Shown piece by piece: positions 7,412-13,552 of a DNA stretch of 13,577 nucleotides. The notes beneath the pieces are model-generated. The model saw only the letters and a program-made list of their open reading frames with translations. It was not told the DNA's origin and made no database searches. Position 1 is the first letter of the stretch, and the number at the start of each line of letters is the position of its first letter. The position numbers were made by a program, and so were the translations under genes. The stretch is from an uncultured Acidimicrobiaceae bacterium (lineage in GTDB: Bacteria > Actinomycetota > Acidimicrobiia > Acidimicrobiales > RAAP-2): the NCBI GenBank assembly GCA_937894805.1, contig CALAYR010000083.1, forward strand, positions 1 through 13,577. Direction: 5' to 3'.

Positions 7412-7944
7412 AACGACGAGTCGTACTCTTCGGCCAAAAGCACACCGAGTGCTTGCGAGAGATCCCACAGTTCCTGGGCCGTGGCGTCGTATGTGGCCTG
7501 ATCCCCACCGGCCGGATCAATCACATCCCAGATCACATCAGGAGCCAATTCGCTGACCGCACTAACGCGCTCACCGAGAGGTCCGTCGAGCGGAGATGTT
7601 GCGACAAAGTGCTTGAGCTGCACCACTTTGTGAGAACCGTGAGGGTGCTTCGTTCGCACGAAGTGAACATGGTCGGCCTCGCTGGCAAAGACCACGTCGG
7701 CCCACTGCACATCTTCGGCAGTTATTTGCCGCGAGCGATGCTTGGCGAAGTCATATTCGCCTAATTCTTCGAGTTGGGTGAGGGACTGAAACGTTCGAGA
7801 ACTCATCCCCTGGTTTTCAATCGCGAGTGTTCCGGCCGTGCGAATCTCCCACTGCCAACCTTGGGCCTCAGCCAGCGTTTCCAACATGTAGCCGAGCATC
7901 ACCGATCGTGCCACGTTGCCGGTGCAGAGAGTCACAATCTTCAT
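7408..7944 (-). CDS. Low-molecular-weight protein-tyrosine-phosphatase-like protein
   Basis: A 178-residue protein with the low-molecular-weight phosphatase fold. The N-terminal P-loop is CTGNVARS at 7-14, giving the CX5R catalytic pair C7 and R13. In classic enzymes the P-loop is CxxNxCRS; here the second Cys is Ala (A12), so the redox-protective disulfide is absent. HRSRQIT at 69-75 is a family landmark, and D143-P144 in VIDPAGGD is the candidate general acid loop. A related fold serves arsenate reductases, but without ars neighbours I favour phosphatase. ATG 7944 has a TAGCGT box 8 bases upstream and no Shine-Dalgarno, suggesting its own leaderless transcript although the monooxygenase gene ends only 37 bases upstream. 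Substrate unknown. Confidence 0.85.
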   Translation of the reverse strand: MKIVTLCTGNVARSVMLGYMLETLAEAQGWQWEIRTAGTLAIENQGMSSRTFQSLTQLEELGEYDFAKHRSRQITAEDVQWADVVFASEADHVHFVRTKHPHGSHKVVQLKHFVATSPLDGPLGERVSAVSELAPDVIWDVIDPAGGDQATYDATAQELWDLSQALGVLLAEEYDSSF

Positions 7945-7952
7945 AGTGAGGA

Positions 7953-7958
7953 ACGCTA
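7953..7958 (-). promoter_or_regulatory. Candidate -10 box of the phosphatase gene
   Basis: TAGCGT on the minus strand ends 8 bases before ATG 7944. The -35 region is not recognisable and is covered by the inverted repeat at 7964-7984. Confidence 0.35.
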
Positions 7959-7963
7959 GTTGT

Positions 7964-7984
7964 TAACGAGGATGAAACTCGTTA
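7964..7984. repeat. Inverted repeat over the monooxygenase stop codon
   Basis: TAACGAG (7964-7970) and CTCGTTA (7978-7984) form a perfect 7-bp inverted repeat with a 7-base spacer. The monooxygenase TAA is part of it. No T tract follows, so an intrinsic terminator is doubtful. The position, just upstream of a possible -10 for the phosphatase gene, would suit an operator. Confidence 0.5.
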
Positions 7985-9781
7985 GGCGAAATGAATTCCT
8001 ACGAACTCGCCAGACTCTCGCCACTGCTGCATCAGAGTGAAGTAGGCCACGGCACCTTCGGGGTAACCGGCGGAGTTCATGTGATCCTTGCGCTCCATCT
8101 CCTTACCCTCATTGTTGTAGTAGCCCGGCGTGCACTCCGTGTTACCAAAGAAGGATCGGCCGGCGCTTTCGATTAACGCCACCCACGCGGCCTGCGCCTC
8201 AGGCTCGGCCTCGGTCGTAGCGGCGCCGGTGTCGTGAGCGTGTCGTACGATGCTGGCGATGGTGGCTCCGGCCTCCAAAAAGTTGTGTGGAATATTGGAG
8301 ACCAGATTGGCCGCTTGCGAAATGCCAATGATGAACATGTTGGGAAAGCCGTTCACGTGAAGTCCGTGCAGCGTCTCCATGCCGTTGGCCCACCGCTCCG
8401 TCAAGAGCTCGTGACGACCGCGGATCGGGAATCCCGACTCCTTCGTGTGCGCGTTGCCCACTTCAAAACCCGAGGCCAGCACCAGGCAGTCCAATTCGTA
8501 GTGAACACCATTGACCCACGCCCCCGTGGCGTCGATGCGCTCGACCCCTTGGCCGTCGGTGTCGACGAGATGGACCGAGGGGGTGTTGTAGGCCTGGAGG
8601 TACTCATCGTGAAAGCAGGGTCGCTTGCAGAGCTGGCGATACCAAGGCTTTAACCGTTCGGCCGTCGCCTCGTCTTGAACAATGGCGTCGACTCGGGCCC
8701 GAATCTCTTCCATCTTCTCGTCGTCACTGGCTTCGTAGGCCTCCTGCTGAATCTCGAGGGAGTACTCCCCTCGTTCGGTCACCAGTGCGACGACTCGGTC
8801 GCGGATCCGCTGGGAGATATCGGTCCAGCCGTCCTTCACCAAGTCCTCGTCGGTAAAGCCACCGGTCTGCAGGGTCGTGAAGTTCATGAGCCATTCACGC
8901 TGCCAACCCGAAGGCAGGGTCTTAAACCATTCGGGGTCCATCGGATGATTGTTACGAACGTCGATGGACGAAGGGGTGCGCTGAAAGACGAAGAGCTCGC
9001 CGGCCGAGCGGGCGAGAGGTGGGATGCACTGAATGCCAGTAGCACCCGTACCGACGATGCCAACTTTCTTGTCACCGAGATTGGTCATCGGAGCGCCGTA
9101 GCGGTCACCACCGGTGTAGTTGTAGTTCCAACGACTGGTGTGAAACATCTCACCCTGGAACTCTTCAAGTCCGGGGATGCCGGGAAGGTGAGGCTTGGCA
9201 ATCGGACCCGTGCCGAGGGCAATGAACTTGGCGGTGAAGTTGTCCCCGCGGTCGGTCAAGAAGCGCCAGCGCTTGATGTCCCCTTCCCACGTGATTGAGT
9301 TGATGCCGGTGGAGAGCAGGGCGTTGTCGTACAGCGAAAAGGTCGTCGCAATCTTTTGCGCGTGCGCAAAAATCTCGTACCCCGGGACGTACTTCGCCGA
9401 CGGCATGGTGCCCGTCTCTTCCAAGAGTGGCAGATAGACCATGGCGGCCGTGTCGCACATGGCACCGGGGTAACGGTTCCAGTACCAAACGCCTCCCACG
9501 TCGCCGGCGCGGTCGACAAGCCGCACGTCGGTAATCCCGGCCTGCTTCAAACGAGCACCCGTCACGAGACCAGAAAATCCAGCCCCAACAATCGCAACTT
9601 CCACGTCGTCGGTCACGGCATCGCGTTCAACTGGTTCGGCGTAGGTGTCGGCGAAGAGCTCGGCGAACTTGCCAGTCGGCGTGATGTATTGACCAGTCCC
9701 TTCAGGACGAATGCGCTTGTCTCGTTCGGCACGATATTTAGTTTGGAGTTCTTCGCGGGTCGTCATAGTGGAATCTTTCAT
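7982..9781 (-). CDS. Type I Baeyer-Villiger-like flavin monooxygenase
   Basis: A 599-residue FAD- and NADPH-dependent oxygenase predicted to insert oxygen next to a ketone carbonyl, giving an ester or lactone. The FAD motif is GAGFSG at 66-71 and the NADP motif GTGATG at 244-249. Between them are two Baeyer-Villiger signatures: GGVWYWNRYPGAMCD at 96-110 and FQGEMFHTSRWN at 208-219. The latter matches FxGxxxHxxxW but ends in Asn where Pro or Asp is usual. FQRTP at 266-270 is typical of the family. The N-terminal 60 residues resemble the extension of roughly 600-residue Baeyer-Villiger enzymes. The ATG at 9781 lacks a Shine-Dalgarno; ATG 9766 (MTTREELQ) is an equally possible start with a weak AAAGA upstream. 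The substrate (cyclic, steroid-like or linear ketone) cannot be told. Confidence 0.9.
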   Translation of the reverse strand: MKDSTMTTREELQTKYRAERDKRIRPEGTGQYITPTGKFAELFADTYAEPVERDAVTDDVEVAIVGAGFSGLVTGARLKQAGITDVRLVDRAGDVGGVWYWNRYPGAMCDTAAMVYLPLLEETGTMPSAKYVPGYEIFAHAQKIATTFSLYDNALLSTGINSITWEGDIKRWRFLTDRGDNFTAKFIALGTGPIAKPHLPGIPGLEEFQGEMFHTSRWNYNYTGGDRYGAPMTNLGDKKVGIVGTGATGIQCIPPLARSAGELFVFQRTPSSIDVRNNHPMDPEWFKTLPSGWQREWLMNFTTLQTGGFTDEDLVKDGWTDISQRIRDRVVALVTERGEYSLEIQQEAYEASDDEKMEEIRARVDAIVQDEATAERLKPWYRQLCKRPCFHDEYLQAYNTPSVHLVDTDGQGVERIDATGAWVNGVHYELDCLVLASGFEVGNAHTKESGFPIRGRHELLTERWANGMETLHGLHVNGFPNMFIIGISQAANLVSNIPHNFLEAGATIASIVRHAHDTGAATTEAEPEAQAAWVALIESAGRSFFGNTECTPGYYNNEGKEMERKDHMNSAGYPEGAVAYFTLMQQWRESGEFVGIHFA

Positions 9782-9797
9782 TGGGGAAGAAATGAAA

Positions 9798-9826
9798 AGA
9801 GCCCCGCCGTAAATCGGCGGGGCTCT
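9798..9826 (-). terminator. Intrinsic terminator after the acyl-CoA dehydrogenase gene
   Basis: A perfect 12-bp stem (AGAGCCCCGCCG paired with CGGCGGGGCTCT), GC-rich, with a 5-base loop. On the minus strand it is followed by TTTTCATTTC, counting the last stem base. It begins 12 bases after the dehydrogenase stop and ends 16 bases before the first possible monooxygenase start. Confidence 0.9.
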
Positions 9827-9838
9827 CTCCGAAGTGAA

Positions 9839-11053
9839 CTACTTGATGTGAATGCCGGAGATGGCGCGAGCGATCACCAACTGCTGGATTTCACTGGTGC
9901 CTTCGAAGATCGTGTAGATCTTCGAGTCACGGTGCCAACGCTCGACGGGGTACTCACGGACGTAGCCGTAACCACCGAGAATCTGGATGGCCTCTTCGGT
10001 GACGCGAACGGCTGTCTCGCCAGCGAACCACTTGGACATCGAACCTTCACCAGCGGTGAAGGGGACCTTGGTGGCGGCCATGTTGGCGGCGCGCCATACG
10101 AGCAGACGTGAAGCGTCAATGTCGGTCTTCATCTTGGCGAGCTTGAAGGCAATGGCCTGGTTCTCGATGATGGCGCGACCGAACTGCTTGCGCTCCTTGG
10201 CGTACTCGAGGGAGTATTCGTAGGCGGCACGGGCAATGCCAAGGGCCTGAGCACCAACGGCGGGGCGAGTGGCTTCGAACGTGGCCATCGCGGCGTTGGT
10301 CTGAGCCTTCTTACCTTCGCGAACACGGGCCAACTTCTCGTCAAGCTTTTCCTTTCCACCGAGGAGGCAGGAACCAGGAATGCGACAGTCTTCCAAGATG
10401 ACTTCGGCCGTGTGCGAGGCACGGATACCCATCTTCTTGAACTTCTGACCCATGCGGATGCCGGGAGTGCCGTCAGGAATAACGAAGGAGGCCTGACCAC
10501 GTGAGCCGAGCTCGGGGTCGACGGAAGCGACGATGACGTGGATGTTGGCGATACCACCGTTGGTAATCCAAGTCTTTACACCGTTGAGGACCCACTCGTC
10601 CTTGGCGGCGTCGTAGACGGCGCGGGTGCGAAGTGACGAAACGTCGGAACCGGCGTCGGGCTCGGAGACACCGAAGGCGGCGAGCTTCAAGTCACCGGGT
10701 GATCCGTAGCACTGCGGGATCCACTCCATGGCCTGCTCGGGCGTACCGTTCGCGGCGATACCGGCCACGGCGAGCGAGGTACCGAAGATCGCCATGGCGA
10801 TACCGGCGTCACCCCAGCACATCTCTTCGAGCGCGATTGGCATTGAGAGACCGGTGGGGTCAGAGAAGTTAGAGAAGATGAAGTCGGTCGAGTAGATACC
10901 GACCTTGGCGGCCTCTTCGATGATGGGCCAGGGCGTCTCTTCGCGCTCGTCCCACTCAGCGGCCGCTGGACGTACGACGTCGCGAGCGAATCCGTGAACC
11001 CAGTCTTGAAAAGTCTTCTGGTCTTCGTTCAGTTGCATTGAAAACTCGGCCAT
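9839..11053 (-). CDS. Acyl-CoA dehydrogenase
   Basis: A 404-residue FAD enzyme that would oxidise an acyl-CoA to the trans-2-enoyl-CoA and pass electrons to ETF. The domain order is family-typical: a helical N-terminal domain (about 5-120), a beta domain with FGVSEPDAGSD at 127-137 (flavin-contacting), and a helical C-terminal domain. YAKERKQFG at 284-292 and ILGGYGYVREYPVER at 358-372 are the standard landmarks. The catalytic base is predicted to be E384 in IFEGTSEIQ, at the medium/short-chain position. The ATG at 11053 has AGGAGGA 4 bases upstream. Codon choice looks strongly biased to C/G-ending preferred codons compared with neighbours, suggesting high expression (by eye only). The chain-length or branched-chain substrate is not determinable. 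Confidence 0.95.
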   Translation of the reverse strand: MAEFSMQLNEDQKTFQDWVHGFARDVVRPAAAEWDEREETPWPIIEEAAKVGIYSTDFIFSNFSDPTGLSMPIALEEMCWGDAGIAMAIFGTSLAVAGIAANGTPEQAMEWIPQCYGSPGDLKLAAFGVSEPDAGSDVSSLRTRAVYDAAKDEWVLNGVKTWITNGGIANIHVIVASVDPELGSRGQASFVIPDGTPGIRMGQKFKKMGIRASHTAEVILEDCRIPGSCLLGGKEKLDEKLARVREGKKAQTNAAMATFEATRPAVGAQALGIARAAYEYSLEYAKERKQFGRAIIENQAIAFKLAKMKTDIDASRLLVWRAANMAATKVPFTAGEGSMSKWFAGETAVRVTEEAIQILGGYGYVREYPVERWHRDSKIYTIFEGTSEIQQLVIARAISGIHIK

Positions 11054-11057
11054 GACA

Positions 11058-11064
11058 TCCTCCT
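11058..11064 (-). promoter_or_regulatory. Shine-Dalgarno site of the acyl-CoA dehydrogenase gene
   Basis: AGGAGGA 4 bases upstream of ATG 11053 on the minus strand; a strong match that fixes the start. Confidence 0.85.
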
Positions 11065-11086
11065 GTAGCGGTGCTGATATGCCTCA

Positions 11087-11104
11087 GGTTACCGATGGGT
11101 AACC
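11087..11104. promoter_or_regulatory. Operator-like palindrome upstream of the acyl-CoA dehydrogenase gene
   Basis: GGTTACC-GATG-GGTAACC is a perfect 7-bp inverted repeat with a 4-base spacer, starting 33 bases before the dehydrogenase start. It also contains the direct repeat ACCGATGG (11091-11098 and 11102-11109, period 11). On the minus strand one arm includes TAACCT, a possible -10, and TTGCCA lies just upstream (11107-11112) as a possible -35. The spacing suggests a repressor of the TetR or similar dimeric type that blocks the promoter. The rest of the 155-base gap holds only the Shine-Dalgarno and the cold-shock gene terminator. Confidence 0.55.
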
Positions 11105-11157
11105 GATGGCAACCTTAGATGAAGGCTACCCATTTCAGTGCACTTTAGACAAAGCAA

Positions 11158-11185
11158 AAGGGCCAGCCCGATTGGGCTGGCCCTT
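11158..11185 (-). terminator. Intrinsic terminator after the cold-shock gene
   Basis: A perfect 12-bp stem (AAGGGCCAGCCC paired with GGGCTGGCCCTT) with a 4-base loop. It starts 23 bases after the cold-shock stop and on the minus strand continues into TTTTGCTTTG. This is a clear rho-independent terminator. Confidence 0.9.
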
Positions 11186-11208
11186 AAGAAACACCTCGAA
11201 GAGGATGC

Positions 11209-11409
11209 TTAGAGAATGTTCACGCGCTTTGCGAGTGGACCGCGGTCACCGGGCTCGATGTCGAACTCGACCTGCTGGCCTTCGAACAACGTGCGACGAC
11301 CGTCACCTTGAATCTCTGAGTAGTGAACGAAAACGTCGGGCTGACCGTCAATCGCGACGAATCCCCAACCCTTCTCGTCATTGAACCACTTAACGGTTCC
11401 TGTAGCCAC
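11209..11409 (-). CDS. Cold-shock domain protein (CspA family)
   Basis: A 66-residue single-domain nucleic-acid chaperone. RNP1 is KGWGFV at 13-18 and RNP2 is VFVHY at 26-30; the start of the domain (TGTVKWFNDEKG) is nearly consensus. Trp replaces the usual Phe or Tyr inside RNP1 (W15), a normal variation. Cold-shock proteins bind single-stranded RNA and DNA and melt mRNA structure, at low temperature or constitutively. An ATG 7 codons upstream is in frame but rejected, because AAGGAGG sits 5 bases before GTG 11409 and gives the exact family N-terminus. It is flanked by its own terminator and a 113-base upstream region, so it is probably monocistronic. Confidence 0.97.
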   Translation of the reverse strand: MATGTVKWFNDEKGWGFVAIDGQPDVFVHYSEIQGDGRRTLFEGQQVEFDIEPGDRGPLAKRVNIL

Positions 11410-11414
11410 TGGGG

Positions 11415-11421
11415 CCTCCTT
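11415..11421 (-). promoter_or_regulatory. Shine-Dalgarno site of the cold-shock gene
   Basis: AAGGAGG, 5 bases upstream of GTG 11409 on the minus strand. It decides the start against the longer in-frame ATG at 11430. Confidence 0.9.
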
Positions 11422-11475
11422 AGTAAACACACCGGCAAGCCGGCTGAGAGAACCACAACGGCAACCTCTAGGAAA

Positions 11476-11503
11476 ACACTACTCTGTGGCGCCAAATTGG
11501 CAA
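11476..11503 (-). promoter_or_regulatory. Candidate cold-shock promoter
   Basis: On the minus strand, TTGCCA (11498-11503), a 16-base spacer and TAGTGT (11476-11481) resemble -35 and -10 boxes. A start near 11469 would leave an untranslated leader of about 60 bases, unlike the leaderless genes here. A short CCGGC/GCCGG hairpin (11432-11443) lies in that leader. Confidence 0.4.
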
Positions 11504-11510
11504 ATTGGCC
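11491..11510. repeat. GCCAA/TTGGC repeat cluster upstream of the cold-shock gene
   Basis: GCCAAATTGGC (11491-11501) is an 11-base palindrome with 5-bp arms. It is followed by another TTGGC arm (11505-11509), giving the direct repeat CAAATTGGC with a 9-base shift. It overlaps the candidate -35 box. Confidence 0.5.
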
Positions 11511-11522
11511 GGAAGCGTGGGG

Positions 11523-12911
11523 TTAACGACGGACCACGGTGCCCGAAGCGCTGTCTTCTACGGTCCAGCCGAGTGCCACCAGTTGGTCACGGAGACGGTC
11601 GGCTTCGGCCCAGTCTTTGGCGGCCCGCGCGGTGTCCCGAGCGACCACTAAACCTGTCGTTTCCTCATCAATTAGGTCTCCGGCTCCGTGCAGCCCCAAA
11701 CCCAGACCGGACAAAACCACGGCCACCGCAGTAGCGAGATCGTGAGCTACGGCCTGCTCGCCACGGTCAGCCGCGCCATGGGCACTGGTGACCGCGTCAA
11801 AGAGCAGGGCTAATGCGGCGGGGGTATCCATGTCGTTGGCCATCACGGCCGTGACTCGGTCGAGAAGGTCTCGCCCCGCGGCGCCGAGCTCGAAGGAGGC
11901 GGCCCGCTCCAGGGTGGCGCCGGCGAGCAGAGGTAGTTCGAATCGACGGGCGAGGCCGTCGAGCCGCTCGAGACCCCGAACGGCGTCAGCGATGGTGGCC
12001 GTTGAGACTTCGATGGGCGAACGGTAGTGACTCCGAAGAACTAAGAGGCGGTAGGAACGCGGATCAGTCTTTTCGGTGAGGTCGGTCAACGAGGTGAAGT
12101 TGTTGAGTGACTTACTCATCTTCTGGTCGCCGACCATGACCCAGCCGTTGTGGGCCCAATGCGTAGCGAAGACGTGACCGGCGGCCACCGCTTGGGCCCG
12201 CTCGTTTTCGTGATGGGGGAAGCGGAGATCGAAGCCACCACAGTGCAGATCAAATCCCTCACCGAGCAGGTCGAGCGACATCACGACACACTCGGTATGC
12301 CAACCCGGACGGCCATCGCCAAACGGTGCGGGCCACGAAGGCTCACCGGGCTTGGCCTTCTTCCAGAGCGCAAAGTCCAAGGGCGAACGCTTCTCCTCGT
12401 TGGCCTCAATGCGTGCGCCCGCCCTCAGCGAGTCGAGAGCCTGTCCAGAGAGTGCGCCGTAGTCAGGCACAGTCGAAACGTCGAGATAGATCGAGTCACT
12501 CGTGGAGTAGGCCTTGCCGGATGCCAGGAAAGAATTGATCAGCTGCACCATGCCATCGACGAAGGCTGTGGCGTGAGGGGTGTGATCTGGCCGGGCCACA
12601 CCGATGGCGGCCATGGCCTCCCACCAGTACCCCTCGTACTCGGCCGCCACCTCTTGTTCGGTCCGTCCCTCACGGAGGGCCCGATTGATGATGTTGTCAT
12701 CAATGTCGGTGATATTGGAAACAAAGGTGACGTCGAGCCCCTGAAAGGTCAACCAGCGGCGCAACGTATCCCACACGAGGGTGAACCGGCCATGTCCCAA
12801 ATGGGGTAGGTCGTAGACGGTCGGGCCACAGACGTAGATCGAGACTCGGCCCTCGTCACGCAGGACGAGGTCGCGGACCTCATTGGTCAAGGAATCGTGA
12901 AGGCGAATCAC
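11523..12911 (-). CDS. cysS: Cysteine--tRNA ligase
   Basis: A 462-residue class I aminoacyl-tRNA synthetase that charges tRNA-Cys. The HIGH-like motif is HLGH at 37-40, and KMSKS is at 264-268 in GDQKMSKSLNNF. The zinc site expected to select cysteine is intact: C28 in YVCGPTVYD, C208 in HTECVV, and H233/H234 plus E237 in FPHHENE. The frame is open 77 codons further upstream, but that stretch is antisense to valS. GTG 12911 starts IRLHDSLTNE, the normal CysRS N-terminus. No Shine-Dalgarno exists; TAGTTT ends 7 bases upstream, so the mRNA is probably leaderless. The C-terminal anticodon-binding part is complete. cysS is separate from the cold-shock gene by 113 bases. Confidence 0.96.
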   Translation of the reverse strand: MIRLHDSLTNEVRDLVLRDEGRVSIYVCGPTVYDLPHLGHGRFTLVWDTLRRWLTFQGLDVTFVSNITDIDDNIINRALREGRTEQEVAAEYEGYWWEAMAAIGVARPDHTPHATAFVDGMVQLINSFLASGKAYSTSDSIYLDVSTVPDYGALSGQALDSLRAGARIEANEEKRSPLDFALWKKAKPGEPSWPAPFGDGRPGWHTECVVMSLDLLGEGFDLHCGGFDLRFPHHENERAQAVAAGHVFATHWAHNGWVMVGDQKMSKSLNNFTSLTDLTEKTDPRSYRLLVLRSHYRSPIEVSTATIADAVRGLERLDGLARRFELPLLAGATLERAASFELGAAGRDLLDRVTAVMANDMDTPAALALLFDAVTSAHGAADRGEQAVAHDLATAVAVVLSGLGLGLHGAGDLIDEETTGLVVARDTARAAKDWAEADRLRDQLVALGWTVEDSASGTVVRR

Positions 12912-12917
12912 GAGTTC

Positions 12918-12924
12918 TAAACTA
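12918..12924. promoter_or_regulatory. Shared -10 core between cysS and valS
   Basis: TAAACTA in the 21-base divergent gap. Plus strand: TAAACT (12918-12923), 9 bases before valS ATG. Minus strand: TAGTTT (12924-12919), 7 bases before cysS GTG. Both match TANNNT. -35 matches are weak (minus strand TTGTGG about 18 bases upstream, inside valS). Confidence 0.5.
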
Positions 12925-12932
12925 CGGCACTC

Positions 12933-13552
12933 ATGGAAAACTCCACAACGCCCCAGCTGGGAACCCTCCCCGAAAAGCCAACAATTGACGGTCTCGAGGC
13001 CACGTGGGTGCCGAAGTGGCAAGCGTCCAACGTCTACGGGTTCGACGCCACCGCCACCCGCGACCAAGTCTTTTCCATTGACACTCCTCCGCCGACGGTG
13101 TCGGGCTCGCTCCACATCGGGCACGTCTTTAGCTACACCCACGCCGACGCCATCGCCCGGTTCCAGCGCATGCGCGGACGCAAGGTTTTTTACCCCATGG
13201 GCTGGGATGACAATGGACTCCCTACTGAACGGCGTGTCGAGAACTTCTTCGGTGTTCGTTGCGACCCTTCCCTTCCCTACGACCCCACCTTCGAACCACC
13301 AGCCAAGCCTGGCGATCAGAAGATTTCTATCTCACGAAAAAACTTTGTCGAACTGTGTCAGCGCCTCACGACAACCGACGAAGAGGTCTTTAAGGAGCTT
13401 TGGCAGCGGCTCGGTCTCAGTGTCGACTGGCAGCTCGAGTACTCGACAATCTCTCAACTCGCTCAGCAAATCTCCCAGCGGGCCTTCATCGAGATGTTGC
13501 AGCGAGGCGAGGTCTACTCCTCGGAAGCACCAACGCTCTGGGATGTGGACTT
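12933..13552 (+). CDS. valS: Valine--tRNA ligase, N-terminal part
   Basis: The first 206 complete codons of a class I synthetase that charges tRNA-Val. HIGH is at 61-64 in SGSLHIGHVFSYTHAD. MGWDDNGLPTERRVENFFGV at 89-108 begins the segment leading into the editing domain. The DDNGLPTE form resembles archaeal and rickettsial ValRS rather than the classical bacterial form (from memory). ATG 12933 gives a normal N-terminus; no Shine-Dalgarno, and TAAACT lies 9 bases upstream. Genomic sequence stops after TT at 13551-13552, probably the first two bases of a Phe codon after LWDVD. The in-frame TAG at 13572 belongs to adapter sequence, so the gene is truncated by the assembly, not a natural short gene. 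KMSKS and the tRNA-binding domains are missing. Confidence 0.93.

Noticed and set aside
8675..9298. 207-residue plus-strand reading frame opposite the monooxygenase
   Set aside because: Shadow frame produced by codon bias of the real gene; no recognisable domain.
10633..10872. Arg-rich plus-strand reading frame opposite the acyl-CoA dehydrogenase
   Set aside because: Very high Arg content is what the complement of GCC/GGC-rich coding sequence gives; not a credible protein.
12912..13142. Open N-terminal extension of cysS by 77 codons
   Set aside because: It is antisense to valS, has no family similarity, and GTG 12911 gives the exact CysRS N-terminus.
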